Shown one piece after another: positions 1-7,421 of a stretch of DNA of 43,697 nucleotides. A program made the translations under genes and the position numbers. The DNA comes from Ignavibacteria bacterium (GTDB lineage: Bacteria > Bacteroidota > Ignavibacteria > Kapaibacteriales > UBA4661). The notes beneath the pieces are model-generated. The model was not told where the DNA came from. It did not search any database and saw only the letters and a program-made list of their open reading frames with translations. Numbering within the stretch: the first letter of the stretch is position 1; each line of letters begins with the position of its first letter. The stretch covers positions 1 through 43,697 of the forward strand of contig JACVZY010000057.1 in assembly GCA_014654705.1 (NCBI GenBank). The letters are read 5' to 3'.

Positions 1-180
1 CAAACTTACGCAAACTCATACAAATAAACATTTTGTACTTAAATTTTGTCTAATGTCTGTGCTACAATGAAGATTGTTCACGTATTCTTCTTTCAATCTA
101 TAGAGTGAAAGTAATGGTTGAATGGTAAATCACGAGAACATTCGCAAGATAGTAAAATTTTCTTCTCATCAAAGCAGAAA

Positions 181-218
181 AGCCCGAAAAAGCGAGTATT
201 TTTCGCTTTTTCAGGCTT
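181..218 (-). terminator. Rho-independent terminator of the S41 peptidase gene
   Basis: A 14-bp stem (181-194 pairing with 204-217, one G-U wobble on the minus-strand RNA) encloses a 9-nt loop. It begins about 20 nt beyond the minus-strand stop codon at 239 and is followed on that strand by a T-rich run. The position and shape fit an intrinsic terminator for the peptidase gene. Positions 1-175 hold no gene I can support. Confidence 0.7.
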
Positions 219-238
219 GGTAATTGAGCTTGTCGATA

Positions 239-1891
239 CTACCTCGACTTCAGGATAGGAAGTGCTGTTTGACAAGCTGCTGAAGCCGATTGTAATATGC
301 AATAATACAAACTGCTTGCGAGATTGGTTACGTCAAGGGTGAGCGAATTTTGCCCGACCACTCCATTATGCTCCGTTTCCCGAACACACTGTCCAAGCGT
401 GTTGTAAAGCCGGATGGTCATCTTTTCATTACCAGTGAGGGTGAAGGCAATGTTCAGCTTTTCCGCCATCGGATTCGGACTCAAAACCGCCTGCAATTCC
501 GCAGCGCACTGCGAATTTGAAAACGGCGTACCAAGTATTTCCTTGATACCACGCTCCAAAACCTCATCAATACCTGCTTGCATACCGGTCACGGTCGGAC
601 TCGAAGGGATATCCGGCACAATACCGATACGCTGCGTTGCTTTGCCATCGGGATAGAAAACGCCCAGCGACGTATAATACAGCAGAATATCCCCCGGAAG
701 CCGTACCGTCACAACGTTTCCATCTGCTCCTGCGGTTTGGCTGCCGATGACTTTCGCCCCAGCAGCCTGAAAAGCCATAGTCGTAAATTCCGCATGGCTC
801 TGCGTTTCTTGGTTAATCAGTGCGACGATTTTGCCTTGATAGCGTTTAGAATTGCCAATGCGGTTCGGCGCACTGAGCGGCGTAATTTCACCCGGTGTGG
901 TAGATGTACCCCGAGCAAACACGCCCGGAAAACTTGGCTGAATGTAGGTAAAACGGACAAACGGAGTTGGCGGAGTCAGATATGCGCCAATATCGTACAG
1001 CGTTCCATTTGGATAGTTACGAATGTCAAAGATAATTCCACGTGTGTTCATCAGGTCTGCCATCATTTTCGCAACGTTTGTTCGCTGCAATCTGACCATA
1101 TCCACATACCCGATATTGTTGGGAAGGATTCGCCAAATCTGGGATGTATCGGCGACAAACTCACTTCCGATGCCACTGCCGCGAGCACCCGTAACGGTAA
1201 ATTCCCGCGCTCCACGCCGAAAGCGCAAAGAAACAGATCCCGGACTACCGTATCGTAAAAGTGTGTTAATGTCTCGATTCAATGCCGAATTATTTGAAGC
1301 CGGCACAAGTGGCTCTATACGCTTTCTCAGCGTGTCTATGGGTATGCCGTCAATACTGAGCAAAACATCGCCGGACTGCACATCGGACAGCCCCAAACGC
1401 TCAATCAGAGACCGTGTGTACGGAATACGGAACACGACGGTCTGCCCCTGCACAAAGCGAAATTCTATGGGAAGAACCGCCCGCCCAAAATAATTCAGGA
1501 GCATTGAGTTTTGCGAAACAAAACCGTGAGAATCGTTAATTTGAGCAGACATTCGACGCACAGCTGCGTAGTAGTCATTGCTGGTTTGGGCACGAAGAAA
1601 AAACGGTATCATCTCTGGCAAGACCGTCTCCCAAGCCCGACCAATAATGTCTTTGTAGGGAAAAAAGTAATTGATGATATTCCAATGCCGAAACAACGCC
1701 AAGAGGCGATACTGCTCGTTGGGGTACACCATGTCAGGATAAGGATTTTCATTACGGGCTTGCGGTGTTGCCACTAATGAGGGTTCGATGTAATAACTTT
1801 GGAAAGGGCGGAAATTTTGCTGAATCTTGAGAAGTGTCGTAATGGCGGTAGCACTGAGCATTTGTTGGTTATGCATCCACGAATAATCCAC
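239..1891 (-). CDS. S41-family (C-terminal processing type) peptidase with T9SS sorting domain, main fragment
   Basis: This is the larger part of a secreted serine protease of family S41. Residues about 60-80 hold the family's LFRHWNIINYFFPYKD stretch. A PDZ-like region spans roughly 155-235 (GDVLLSIDG). The S41 core carries QETQSHAEFTTMAF with the likely nucleophile Ser365, followed by IGSQTAGADGN. The last 80 residues (LSPNP..., then a predicted beta-sandwich with LYNTLGQCVRE) look like a type A T9SS C-terminal sorting signal, so the mature protein should be exported to the surface. The signal peptide and first domain lie upstream in another frame (1774-2229), so the gene is interrupted by a one-base deletion (or a two-base insertion) near 1895-1960. 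The ATG at 1891 is internal to the ancestral gene. Whether it is a pseudogene or a sequencing error cannot be decided from sequence alone. Confidence 0.85.
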   Translation of the reverse strand: MDYSWMHNQQMLSATAITTLLKIQQNFRPFQSYYIEPSLVATPQARNENPYPDMVYPNEQYRLLALFRHWNIINYFFPYKDIIGRAWETVLPEMIPFFLRAQTSNDYYAAVRRMSAQINDSHGFVSQNSMLLNYFGRAVLPIEFRFVQGQTVVFRIPYTRSLIERLGLSDVQSGDVLLSIDGIPIDTLRKRIEPLVPASNNSALNRDINTLLRYGSPGSVSLRFRRGAREFTVTGARGSGIGSEFVADTSQIWRILPNNIGYVDMVRLQRTNVAKMMADLMNTRGIIFDIRNYPNGTLYDIGAYLTPPTPFVRFTYIQPSFPGVFARGTSTTPGEITPLSAPNRIGNSKRYQGKIVALINQETQSHAEFTTMAFQAAGAKVIGSQTAGADGNVVTVRLPGDILLYYTSLGVFYPDGKATQRIGIVPDIPSSPTVTGMQAGIDEVLERGIKEILGTPFSNSQCAAELQAVLSPNPMAEKLNIAFTLTGNEKMTIRLYNTLGQCVRETEHNGVVGQNSLTLDVTNLASSLYYCILQSASAACQTALPILKSR

Positions 1892-2229
1892 CGGAAGACG
1901 TAATTGCTGGGGAACGACGGGTGCGGGCGTTGTTGCCCTTGTGACAGACCCGCTCCGGCAATGAGTCTGTCCACCTCCTCAAGGTAGGCAGCTTGTGTTT
2001 GTGCGACTTTCACGCGCGAAAGCGTTTGAGTCAGACTATCATCCCACGACTTTGTGCTGTCAATACCAGTATGGAAGTATTTTAAGTAACCCCACACCTT
2101 ACAAACATACTCCAGACGCGATATATACTCTCGATCTATCGTAACTTGTGCCTTCGCAACGGAGCACAGACCAGCACAAAACAGCACAACAACAGCAAAT
2201 CGAAGAGAAACGGAAGCAAGAACACGCAT
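1774..2229 (-). pseudogene. N-terminal fragment of the frameshifted S41 peptidase
   Basis: The ATG at 2229 has an AGGAG 7 nt upstream and opens a signal peptide (MRVLASVSLRFAVVVL...CSVAKA). A segment typical of this peptidase family follows (VWGYLKYFH, then a Trp-Asp-Asp helix). The reading frame is sensible up to about RLIAGAGLSQGQQ, then drifts into unrelated sequence. The continuing frame (PQQLRLPVDYSWMHNQQ) matches the next expected family segment and is offset by -1. I see no canonical X_XXY_YYZ slippery heptamer, so a deletion or base-call error is more likely than programmed frameshifting. The longer upstream GTG start at 2235 adds two residues only. Confidence 0.75.
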
Positions 2230-2719
2230 ATACACACTCCTAAGAAAAAAATTGGAGAAGGGAATTTACTTTGCGACAGGACCACAGGAATAAGACACAA
2301 AGCATGTAGACAAAAAGAGGACTAAGAATGCGCACGAAAAGTTACATTTGGCAGCCGAATTTTTGTATTGTCTGCTATTTTCAAGCTCGCTCATAATGCC
2401 CATTATCCTCAATGACACTTCAACGGGAAAAACTTTGCATAAAAGACAAAAAAAAAATTACATTCAGACCACAAGCCGCATTAAAACTGATATAGGCACA
2501 AAACGAGATGGAGTCCACTTGCTTAACGAAATCCACTTCTCCATTGGGTTATGTCCCAAAAGAGTTGCTATGAAATTCACACAATGTTGTCGTCAAACTC
2601 TATGCTACCGCGTCAGCTCTTGAAAGCAACACTTTTATGACGTAACACACAAAAGTCGTGGAAAAATAAGACACTAAGAATTGTCACACATTACTCGAAC
2701 ATCAAGGCTTGCGCGCATC
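2230..2719. other. Intergenic region without a supported gene
   Basis: About 490 bp between the S41 peptidase start and the end of the DUF4112 gene. The left edge holds the peptidase ribosome binding site (2237-2241). The rest is A/T-rich with only short, start-poor ORFs. The longest, on the plus strand at 2348-2623, starts at TTG and has no recognisable domain. I see no hairpin, RNA gene or clear promoter. Confidence 0.5.
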
Positions 2720-3241
2720 CTACCAAAGCGGCAAATGGAGCAGCGACGCTAAGAACGACAACATCATATACGCAAGCCATAGAACCAAAGCCACAATCAG
2801 CACAAAAAGCGCAAGAACAATAGCAACCATCACACCACTTGTCTGTACCGTTTTTGTGGGCATGGTAGCATACCGTTCCAGCAACGTCATATTTAAGCTA
2901 TTTGCCTTCCAGACAAAATCAAATGCCTGACCAATAATCGGAATAGCCCCGACAAGGGCATCTATGGTAATATTCAGCAACATTCTGGCTATCACGCGCT
3001 TTGGTACGCCCATTCGCACAGCAGTTACAAGCAAGTATGCGCTCATTGCCGTACCGACGGCATCTCCGGCTATGGGTATGAGATTTATCAAAGGGTCTAG
3101 CCCTACACCAATTTTTGTTCCCGGCACACGCACAAGGTCGTCGAGCAAACGTGCAAACTGCCGTGCCGACCGAAGCGGATCAGCAACAACAGCAGTAGCT
3201 TGACGTTCAGCCGGAATGAGTGTTGAGCGAGGCTCTTCCAT
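2720..3241 (-). CDS. DUF4112 domain membrane protein
   Basis: A 173-residue protein of the DUF4112 family, function unknown. The family core is clear: GLDPLINLIPIAGDAVG, a helix with VTAVRMGVPKRVIARMLLNI, then DALVGAIPIIGQAFDFVWKAN. A long hydrophobic C-terminal segment (about 20-30 residues, GVMVAIVLALFVLIVALVLWLAY) follows and should anchor it in the inner membrane. I chose the ATG at 3241 because GGAAGAG lies 5 nt upstream. The longer in-frame ATG at 3286 would start inside the preceding gene and has no such site. It follows the YbjQ-family gene by 19 bp on the same strand, so the two are probably cotranscribed. Confidence 0.8.
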   Translation of the reverse strand: MEEPRSTLIPAERQATAVVADPLRSARQFARLLDDLVRVPGTKIGVGLDPLINLIPIAGDAVGTAMSAYLLVTAVRMGVPKRVIARMLLNITIDALVGAIPIIGQAFDFVWKANSLNMTLLERYATMPTKTVQTSGVMVAIVLALFVLIVALVLWLAYMMLSFLASLLHLPLW

Positions 3242-3260
3242 TAAAACTCTTCCATAAAAT

Positions 3261-3581
3261 TTATTCAACAATAACAGCCGTGCCATTGACGCTCACCATA
3301 AGCATCCCGTTATTTTGCCCCAGCACTTCATAATCCAAATCCACACCCACGACGGCATTTGCGCCGAGTTGAATGGCAATATCTTCCATTTCCTGAAAGG
3401 CGATTTCACGCGCTTTGCGAAGCTCACCTTCGTAAGCACCGGAGCGCCCTCCGACAACATCCCGTATCCCGGCAAACATATCTTTGAACATATTCGCACC
3501 AACAATCGCTTCGCCTGTTACTACGCCCAAATAGCGCTTAATGCGGTAGCCTTGAAGCTCACCTGTGGTTGTTACTATCAT
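3261..3581 (-). CDS. YbjQ/UPF0145 (DUF74) family protein
   Basis: A 106-residue protein matching the YbjQ family throughout: [30 protein letters not shown] at the N-terminus, [29 protein letters not shown] in the centre, and a final strand ([11 protein letters not shown]). These proteins form small homopentamers of uncertain role, probably in binding a ligand or metal. I place the start at the ATG at 3581, which has GGAAG upstream and begins exactly where family members begin. The in-frame TTG six codons earlier is unlikely. The DUF4112 gene follows closely downstream. Confidence 0.85.
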   Translation of the reverse strand: MIVTTTGELQGYRIKRYLGVVTGEAIVGANMFKDMFAGIRDVVGGRSGAYEGELRKAREIAFQEMEDIAIQLGANAVVGVDLDYEVLGQNNGMLMVSVNGTAVIVE

Positions 3582-3645
3582 GGTTTTGCTTCCACACAAA
3601 AAGATTGAAAAAATAATGACTTACATCATATACTGAATGGCGGAC

Positions 3646-4791
3646 CTATGCTTCCATTGTTTTCATCATCGAAGCATCGGGAAATTCAATAATAAACGTT
3701 GCTCCCTTGCCTAGTTCAGATTCGCACCAGATAGAAGCATCCATAGCTTCAGCAAGACGCTTGACAATAGACAATCCCAAGCCTGTCGAATGTTCGCCGC
3801 CTGTGGGCTTCGCCGAGAGCCGTGCAAATTTACCAAAGAGTTTCTTTTTGTCTTCCTCGCTAAAGCCGGGACCTTCGTCTTTGACAGCGACCCGAACTCG
3901 GTGCTGAACGGCATCACAACTGACTGTGACCCACACATTTTTACCCTGTGGCGAGTATTTGACAGCGTTAGAAACAATATTGTCCAGAACCTGTATTGTG
4001 AGCGTCGGGTCGGCATAGATTTGAGTATCATCATCGGGCAACTCCACGTGCAACGTGATATTTTTCTTTGCCGCTGGTGCTTGATAACGGTCGGTAACAG
4101 CACCGAGAGACAGCACCAAATCTACGCTCGATGGCTGAATCACCAATTTTCCATTTTCGATTTTGTTCACATCCAGCAAATTTGTGATAATCTCAAACAT
4201 AAAATTGGAAGAGGTCTCTATTTGATGAACCATGTCGTCTACTTCGTCATCGGCAAGCTCAATCTCCTTGCGTTTGCGCACCATCTGGGCAATACCGCGA
4301 ATGGAATTAAGAGGGTTTTTTAAGTCGTGTGCTGCAATGCCTAAAAATTCATTTTTTTCATCATTAAGGCGCTTAAGGCTTTCATTTTGGTCTTCGAGTA
4401 ACTCTTGTGCTTGGCGGAGCGCTAAGTGCACTTTTACACGAGCAAGCAATTCCGCTTTCTTGAAGGGCTTCGTCAAATAATCAACAGCACCGGTATCAAA
4501 GGCTTTCGCAATAGATTCAGCGTCTGCATGAACAGTTAGAAACACAATGGGAATGTCGGCAATCGGCTCATGCTCTTTGAAATACTTGCAGACTTCATAG
4601 CCATTCATCTCCGGCATATTGATGTCGAGTAGCACAAGGTCGGGATGCTGTGTCTCGGCAATTTGAATTGCCTGCTTGCCCGAATTTGCTACAAAGGGGG
4701 TGTAGCCGGCGCTCTTCAAAATTGTTGAGACGATGTAGGTATTTTCTTCCACATCGTCCACCACCAAAATACGCTTGTTACGTGTTTCCAT
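3646..4791 (-). CDS. Hybrid response regulator/histidine kinase (REC-HisKA-HATPase)
   Basis: A 381-residue soluble protein with an N-terminal receiver domain (phosphoacceptor Asp56 in DLVLLDINMP, Lys108 in YLTKPF). A coiled-coil linker (about 120-148) leads to a HisKA domain with His155 in GIAAHDLKNP, then a HATPase domain (N-box VLDNIVSNAVKYSP, GPGF, STGLGLSIVK). With the receiver first and no membrane segment, it should take phosphate from another kinase and act as a relay or second kinase. No DNA-binding output is present. The gene directly follows the TPR-kinase gene (92 bp), and the two share nearly identical H-box and G-box stretches, so they look like a cotranscribed duplicated pair. 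The partner for the final phosphotransfer is not in the window. Confidence 0.9.
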   Translation of the reverse strand: METRNKRILVVDDVEENTYIVSTILKSAGYTPFVANSGKQAIQIAETQHPDLVLLDINMPEMNGYEVCKYFKEHEPIADIPIVFLTVHADAESIAKAFDTGAVDYLTKPFKKAELLARVKVHLALRQAQELLEDQNESLKRLNDEKNEFLGIAAHDLKNPLNSIRGIAQMVRKRKEIELADDEVDDMVHQIETSSNFMFEIITNLLDVNKIENGKLVIQPSSVDLVLSLGAVTDRYQAPAAKKNITLHVELPDDDTQIYADPTLTIQVLDNIVSNAVKYSPQGKNVWVTVSCDAVQHRVRVAVKDEGPGFSEEDKKKLFGKFARLSAKPTGGEHSTGLGLSIVKRLAEAMDASIWCESELGKGATFIIEFPDASMMKTMEA

Positions 4792-4883
4792 CGGTCATTC
4801 AGACAATAAAAATTAGTAAACGGTATAACCATCACCTGCCTGTACATGCGGCACAGGAAAGAATTTTTTTGAGCCGACTGCTT

Positions 4884-6986
4884 TTAGACTGCTACCTGCT
4901 CCTCGACGGTTGATTTCGGAAAGAATATACTATTTAATTCCGTTTTTGGTTCTGTGGATTGAGGTAACTCGACAATAAAAGTTGCTCCTTTGCCGTATTC
5001 AGACTCGCACCAAACACGCCCGTTTAATGCCTCAGTCAATTTTTTGACAATGGACAACCCTAACCCCGTAGAATGCTCTTCAGCAGTCGGTTGGGCAGAA
5101 AGTCGTGCAAATTTAGTAAAAAGATATGCTTTATCCTCTTCTGTTAATCCGGGACCGAAATCTTGCACCTCGAAGCGTACACATTTCTCAGTATAGCCAT
5201 GCATTTGTCCATCACTATTCTCAGCATCAAGATTCAACCACTCCTCGCGTGTCCAGATGTGATTCGTCTGCAAAATGATTGATTCCTTGAGGCGAATATG
5301 CACAGAATTACCGGGCGGAGAATACTTAATGGCATTGGAAAGCAGGTTCTCGATAATTTGTATTGTCGCATAATTATCTGCGTTCACATACAAATGTTCG
5401 TCGGGCAGAAATAACTGGAGCCGAATATTTTTCAGCAAGGCAGGTTGTTCAAAGCGGTCAAGTACACCGGAAAGCAACACATTGGCGCTAAAGACCGACG
5501 GCTGCAAAAGCAACTTACCCGATTCAATCGCATTGACATCAAGCAAATTTGTAATGAGGTCGAACATCCGCCGCGAATTATCAAGAATCACGGCAGAAAG
5601 TTTTTTGACCTCTTTATGTGAAAAATCATCGTGCTGAAGCATTTCAGCAATACCTTGAATCGCCGAGACGGGATTTTTGAGGTCATGGGCGGCAATCCCC
5701 AAAAACTCATTTTTTTCTTTGTCCAAGTCCAGCAACATTCGGTTCTGCTCTTCTATTTCCAATTTAGCGATACGCAATTCCGTATTTGCTTGCGCCAATT
5801 CGGCTGCCCGTGCTTCCAAAAGTCGCGCCGATTGTTGCTTAAAGCGAAAGCGGTTCACCAAAAGGAGCAACGACATTGCCAGCAAAATGCCTCCGGCAAT
5901 GAGGATATTGCGCATTAGAGATTGCTGCTGCGCCTCTTTTTCCAGCGCTAGTATTTGCTGCTCTTTTCGTTCATACTCGTACTGTGCGGAATACACGGCG
6001 GTCTGGCGGGCAGATTCTTCAGTATAGAGCGAATCACTTGCTTCTTTCAAGAGCCGATGATACTCCAACGATTTCGTGTAATCGCCTTGTTGAGCGGCAG
6101 TTTCCGCAAGCACCCAGAGTGCATCTTTGATTTGCTGCCGTGACTGTGCTTGCTGCGCATACTTATACGCCTGCTCACCGTACTGACGAGCTTTTTCAGG
6201 GTCATGCAGCGCTAAATGTACAGAAGTCATACGTGCAAGCACTAAACTCATGTCATGTGGCTGCTTAAACTCATCAAAAATCATCAGCGCTTTTGCATAA
6301 TACTCTAATGCTGTTTGATTATTTCCCAGCGAATAAAACGAAAGCCCAATATCTGACAAAACAGCGGCAATATTTTGTCTGGCACCAAGGTTTTCCCAAA
6401 TTTTGAGCGCCCGAAGCAGCAAGCCAAGCGACTCGGAATAATTTCCTTGCAATGACCGAACCTCACCCAAATTCGCCAAGCTGTATGCCAAAAGTCGTTC
6501 ATCACGGGTCTTCTCAGCAATACGAAGAGAGCGTTCTAAATATATCTGCGCTTCTTGGGGTTTTTTCTCCAAAATAAAAATACGCCCAATACTATTGAGC
6601 GAATGTCCTATTTCAACAGGATCGCCGCCATTTTTTTCATCAAGCGAAAGCGACATAAAAAAATGCTCTATTGCCTTGCCATAATCGCCTAAATTCCGAT
6701 ACCCCACACCGACAAAGCGCTCTGCTTTTGCGACATCAAAGGTGATATTGTACTGCTTGCTTAAAGCCAGTGCCTGATTGCCATAGATAACCGCCTGACG
6801 GGGATTAATGGCGCGGTATTCCCACGAGAGCTGCACAAGAGTGGGGTACTGCGCTGCGCCCTGCTGCCGAGAAAGTACAGCCAGAAGCGAGTCCACACGA
6901 CTACCTGTATCATTCTGCTGCGCAAAAGCAGATGGAATAACCATAACTGAGGTGAGCACGAGAATAACTATTCTTTCTACCGTCAT
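4884..6986 (-). CDS. TPR-repeat sensor histidine kinase
   Basis: A 700-residue sensor kinase of a type common in Bacteroidota. From the ATG at 6986 the protein begins with a signal peptide (MTVERIVILVLTSVMVIPSAFA). Periplasmic TPR repeats follow (about residues 85-315; helices such as AIEHFFMSLSLDEKNG and ALEYYAKALMIFDEF). Next come one transmembrane helix (about 358-378), a coiled coil, HisKA with His434 (LGIAAHDLKNP), and HATPase with NLLSNAIKYSP and STGLGLSIVK. The TPR region probably senses protein-protein contacts in the periplasm. The frame stays open to 7154, but the extra 56 residues precede the signal peptide and have no family character. The GGGG next to this ATG is too close to be a good ribosome site, so the start is moderately uncertain. 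Confidence 0.9.
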   Translation of the reverse strand: MTVERIVILVLTSVMVIPSAFAQQNDTGSRVDSLLAVLSRQQGAAQYPTLVQLSWEYRAINPRQAVIYGNQALALSKQYNITFDVAKAERFVGVGYRNLGDYGKAIEHFFMSLSLDEKNGGDPVEIGHSLNSIGRIFILEKKPQEAQIYLERSLRIAEKTRDERLLAYSLANLGEVRSLQGNYSESLGLLLRALKIWENLGARQNIAAVLSDIGLSFYSLGNNQTALEYYAKALMIFDEFKQPHDMSLVLARMTSVHLALHDPEKARQYGEQAYKYAQQAQSRQQIKDALWVLAETAAQQGDYTKSLEYHRLLKEASDSLYTEESARQTAVYSAQYEYERKEQQILALEKEAQQQSLMRNILIAGGILLAMSLLLLVNRFRFKQQSARLLEARAAELAQANTELRIAKLEIEEQNRMLLDLDKEKNEFLGIAAHDLKNPVSAIQGIAEMLQHDDFSHKEVKKLSAVILDNSRRMFDLITNLLDVNAIESGKLLLQPSVFSANVLLSGVLDRFEQPALLKNIRLQLFLPDEHLYVNADNYATIQIIENLLSNAIKYSPPGNSVHIRLKESIILQTNHIWTREEWLNLDAENSDGQMHGYTEKCVRFEVQDFGPGLTEEDKAYLFTKFARLSAQPTAEEHSTGLGLSIVKKLTEALNGRVWCESEYGKGATFIVELPQSTEPKTELNSIFFPKSTVEEQVAV

Positions 6987-7421
6987 TCCCCATAATGTTG
7001 TCGCTTTAGCTGTTGCTGTAATCGTTGGTAATGCTGTTATACATGATGCACCTTTAGACCAAAGAATCCCCATCACTCTCAATTGTAAAATTGAGGCGTA
7101 TAAGGGTAATATGGAAAAATCATGGCGCATATTTCGTCCCGATGCCGTGTACAACTCCGTAAAAAACTCTACCGAAAAACGAATGCGCTAATTTATACAA
7201 TAGACGTGCCAAACGCAACAAGAAACAATACACCGGATTATCCTTCCGATTCGTATTTCATCATCAATGTTGCATAAAGACGCTTCTTTAACATTTTCTT
7301 AACGATTCTTTAACAATCTCGCTTGTAACTTTTCATTTTGCTGCTCCGTATTCCCATCTATCGCGATAATTAATCTATTCCACAGACAATAGCAATTCCA
7401 GAATATCGGAGATTTACCACT
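6987..7421. other. Divergent intergenic region between TPR-kinase and TonB receptor
   Basis: About 435 bp between divergent starts. The only clear structure is the triple 11-bp repeat at 7284-7316. The left part keeps the minus frame open up to 7154 but looks non-coding. I find no good TAnnTTTG promoter element near the receptor start, which would fit an activator-dependent promoter. Confidence 0.4.
7284..7316 (+). promoter_or_regulatory. Three 11-bp direct repeats, Pho-box-like operator
   Basis: Three consecutive 11-bp units lie at 7284, 7295 and 7306: TTCTTTAACAT, TTTCTTAACGA and TTCTTTAACAA. The TTAAC core recurs with exact 11-nt spacing, so each copy falls on the same helix face. Tandem direct repeats of about 11 bp are the classic binding arrangement of OmpR/PhoB-family response regulators. 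The site ends 105 bp before the TonB-receptor start, so it probably controls that gene, and possibly the divergent kinase gene. The regulator is not identified. Confidence 0.5.

Noticed and set aside
1895-1960. Programmed -1 ribosomal frameshift in the S41 peptidase
   Set aside because: No X_XXY_YYZ heptamer in the correct frame and no clear downstream pseudoknot were seen; deletion or sequencing error is the simpler explanation.
2348-2623. A 91-codon plus-strand ORF in the 2.2-2.7 kb gap
   Set aside because: TTG start, no ribosome binding site, irregular composition and no domain; better described as non-coding.
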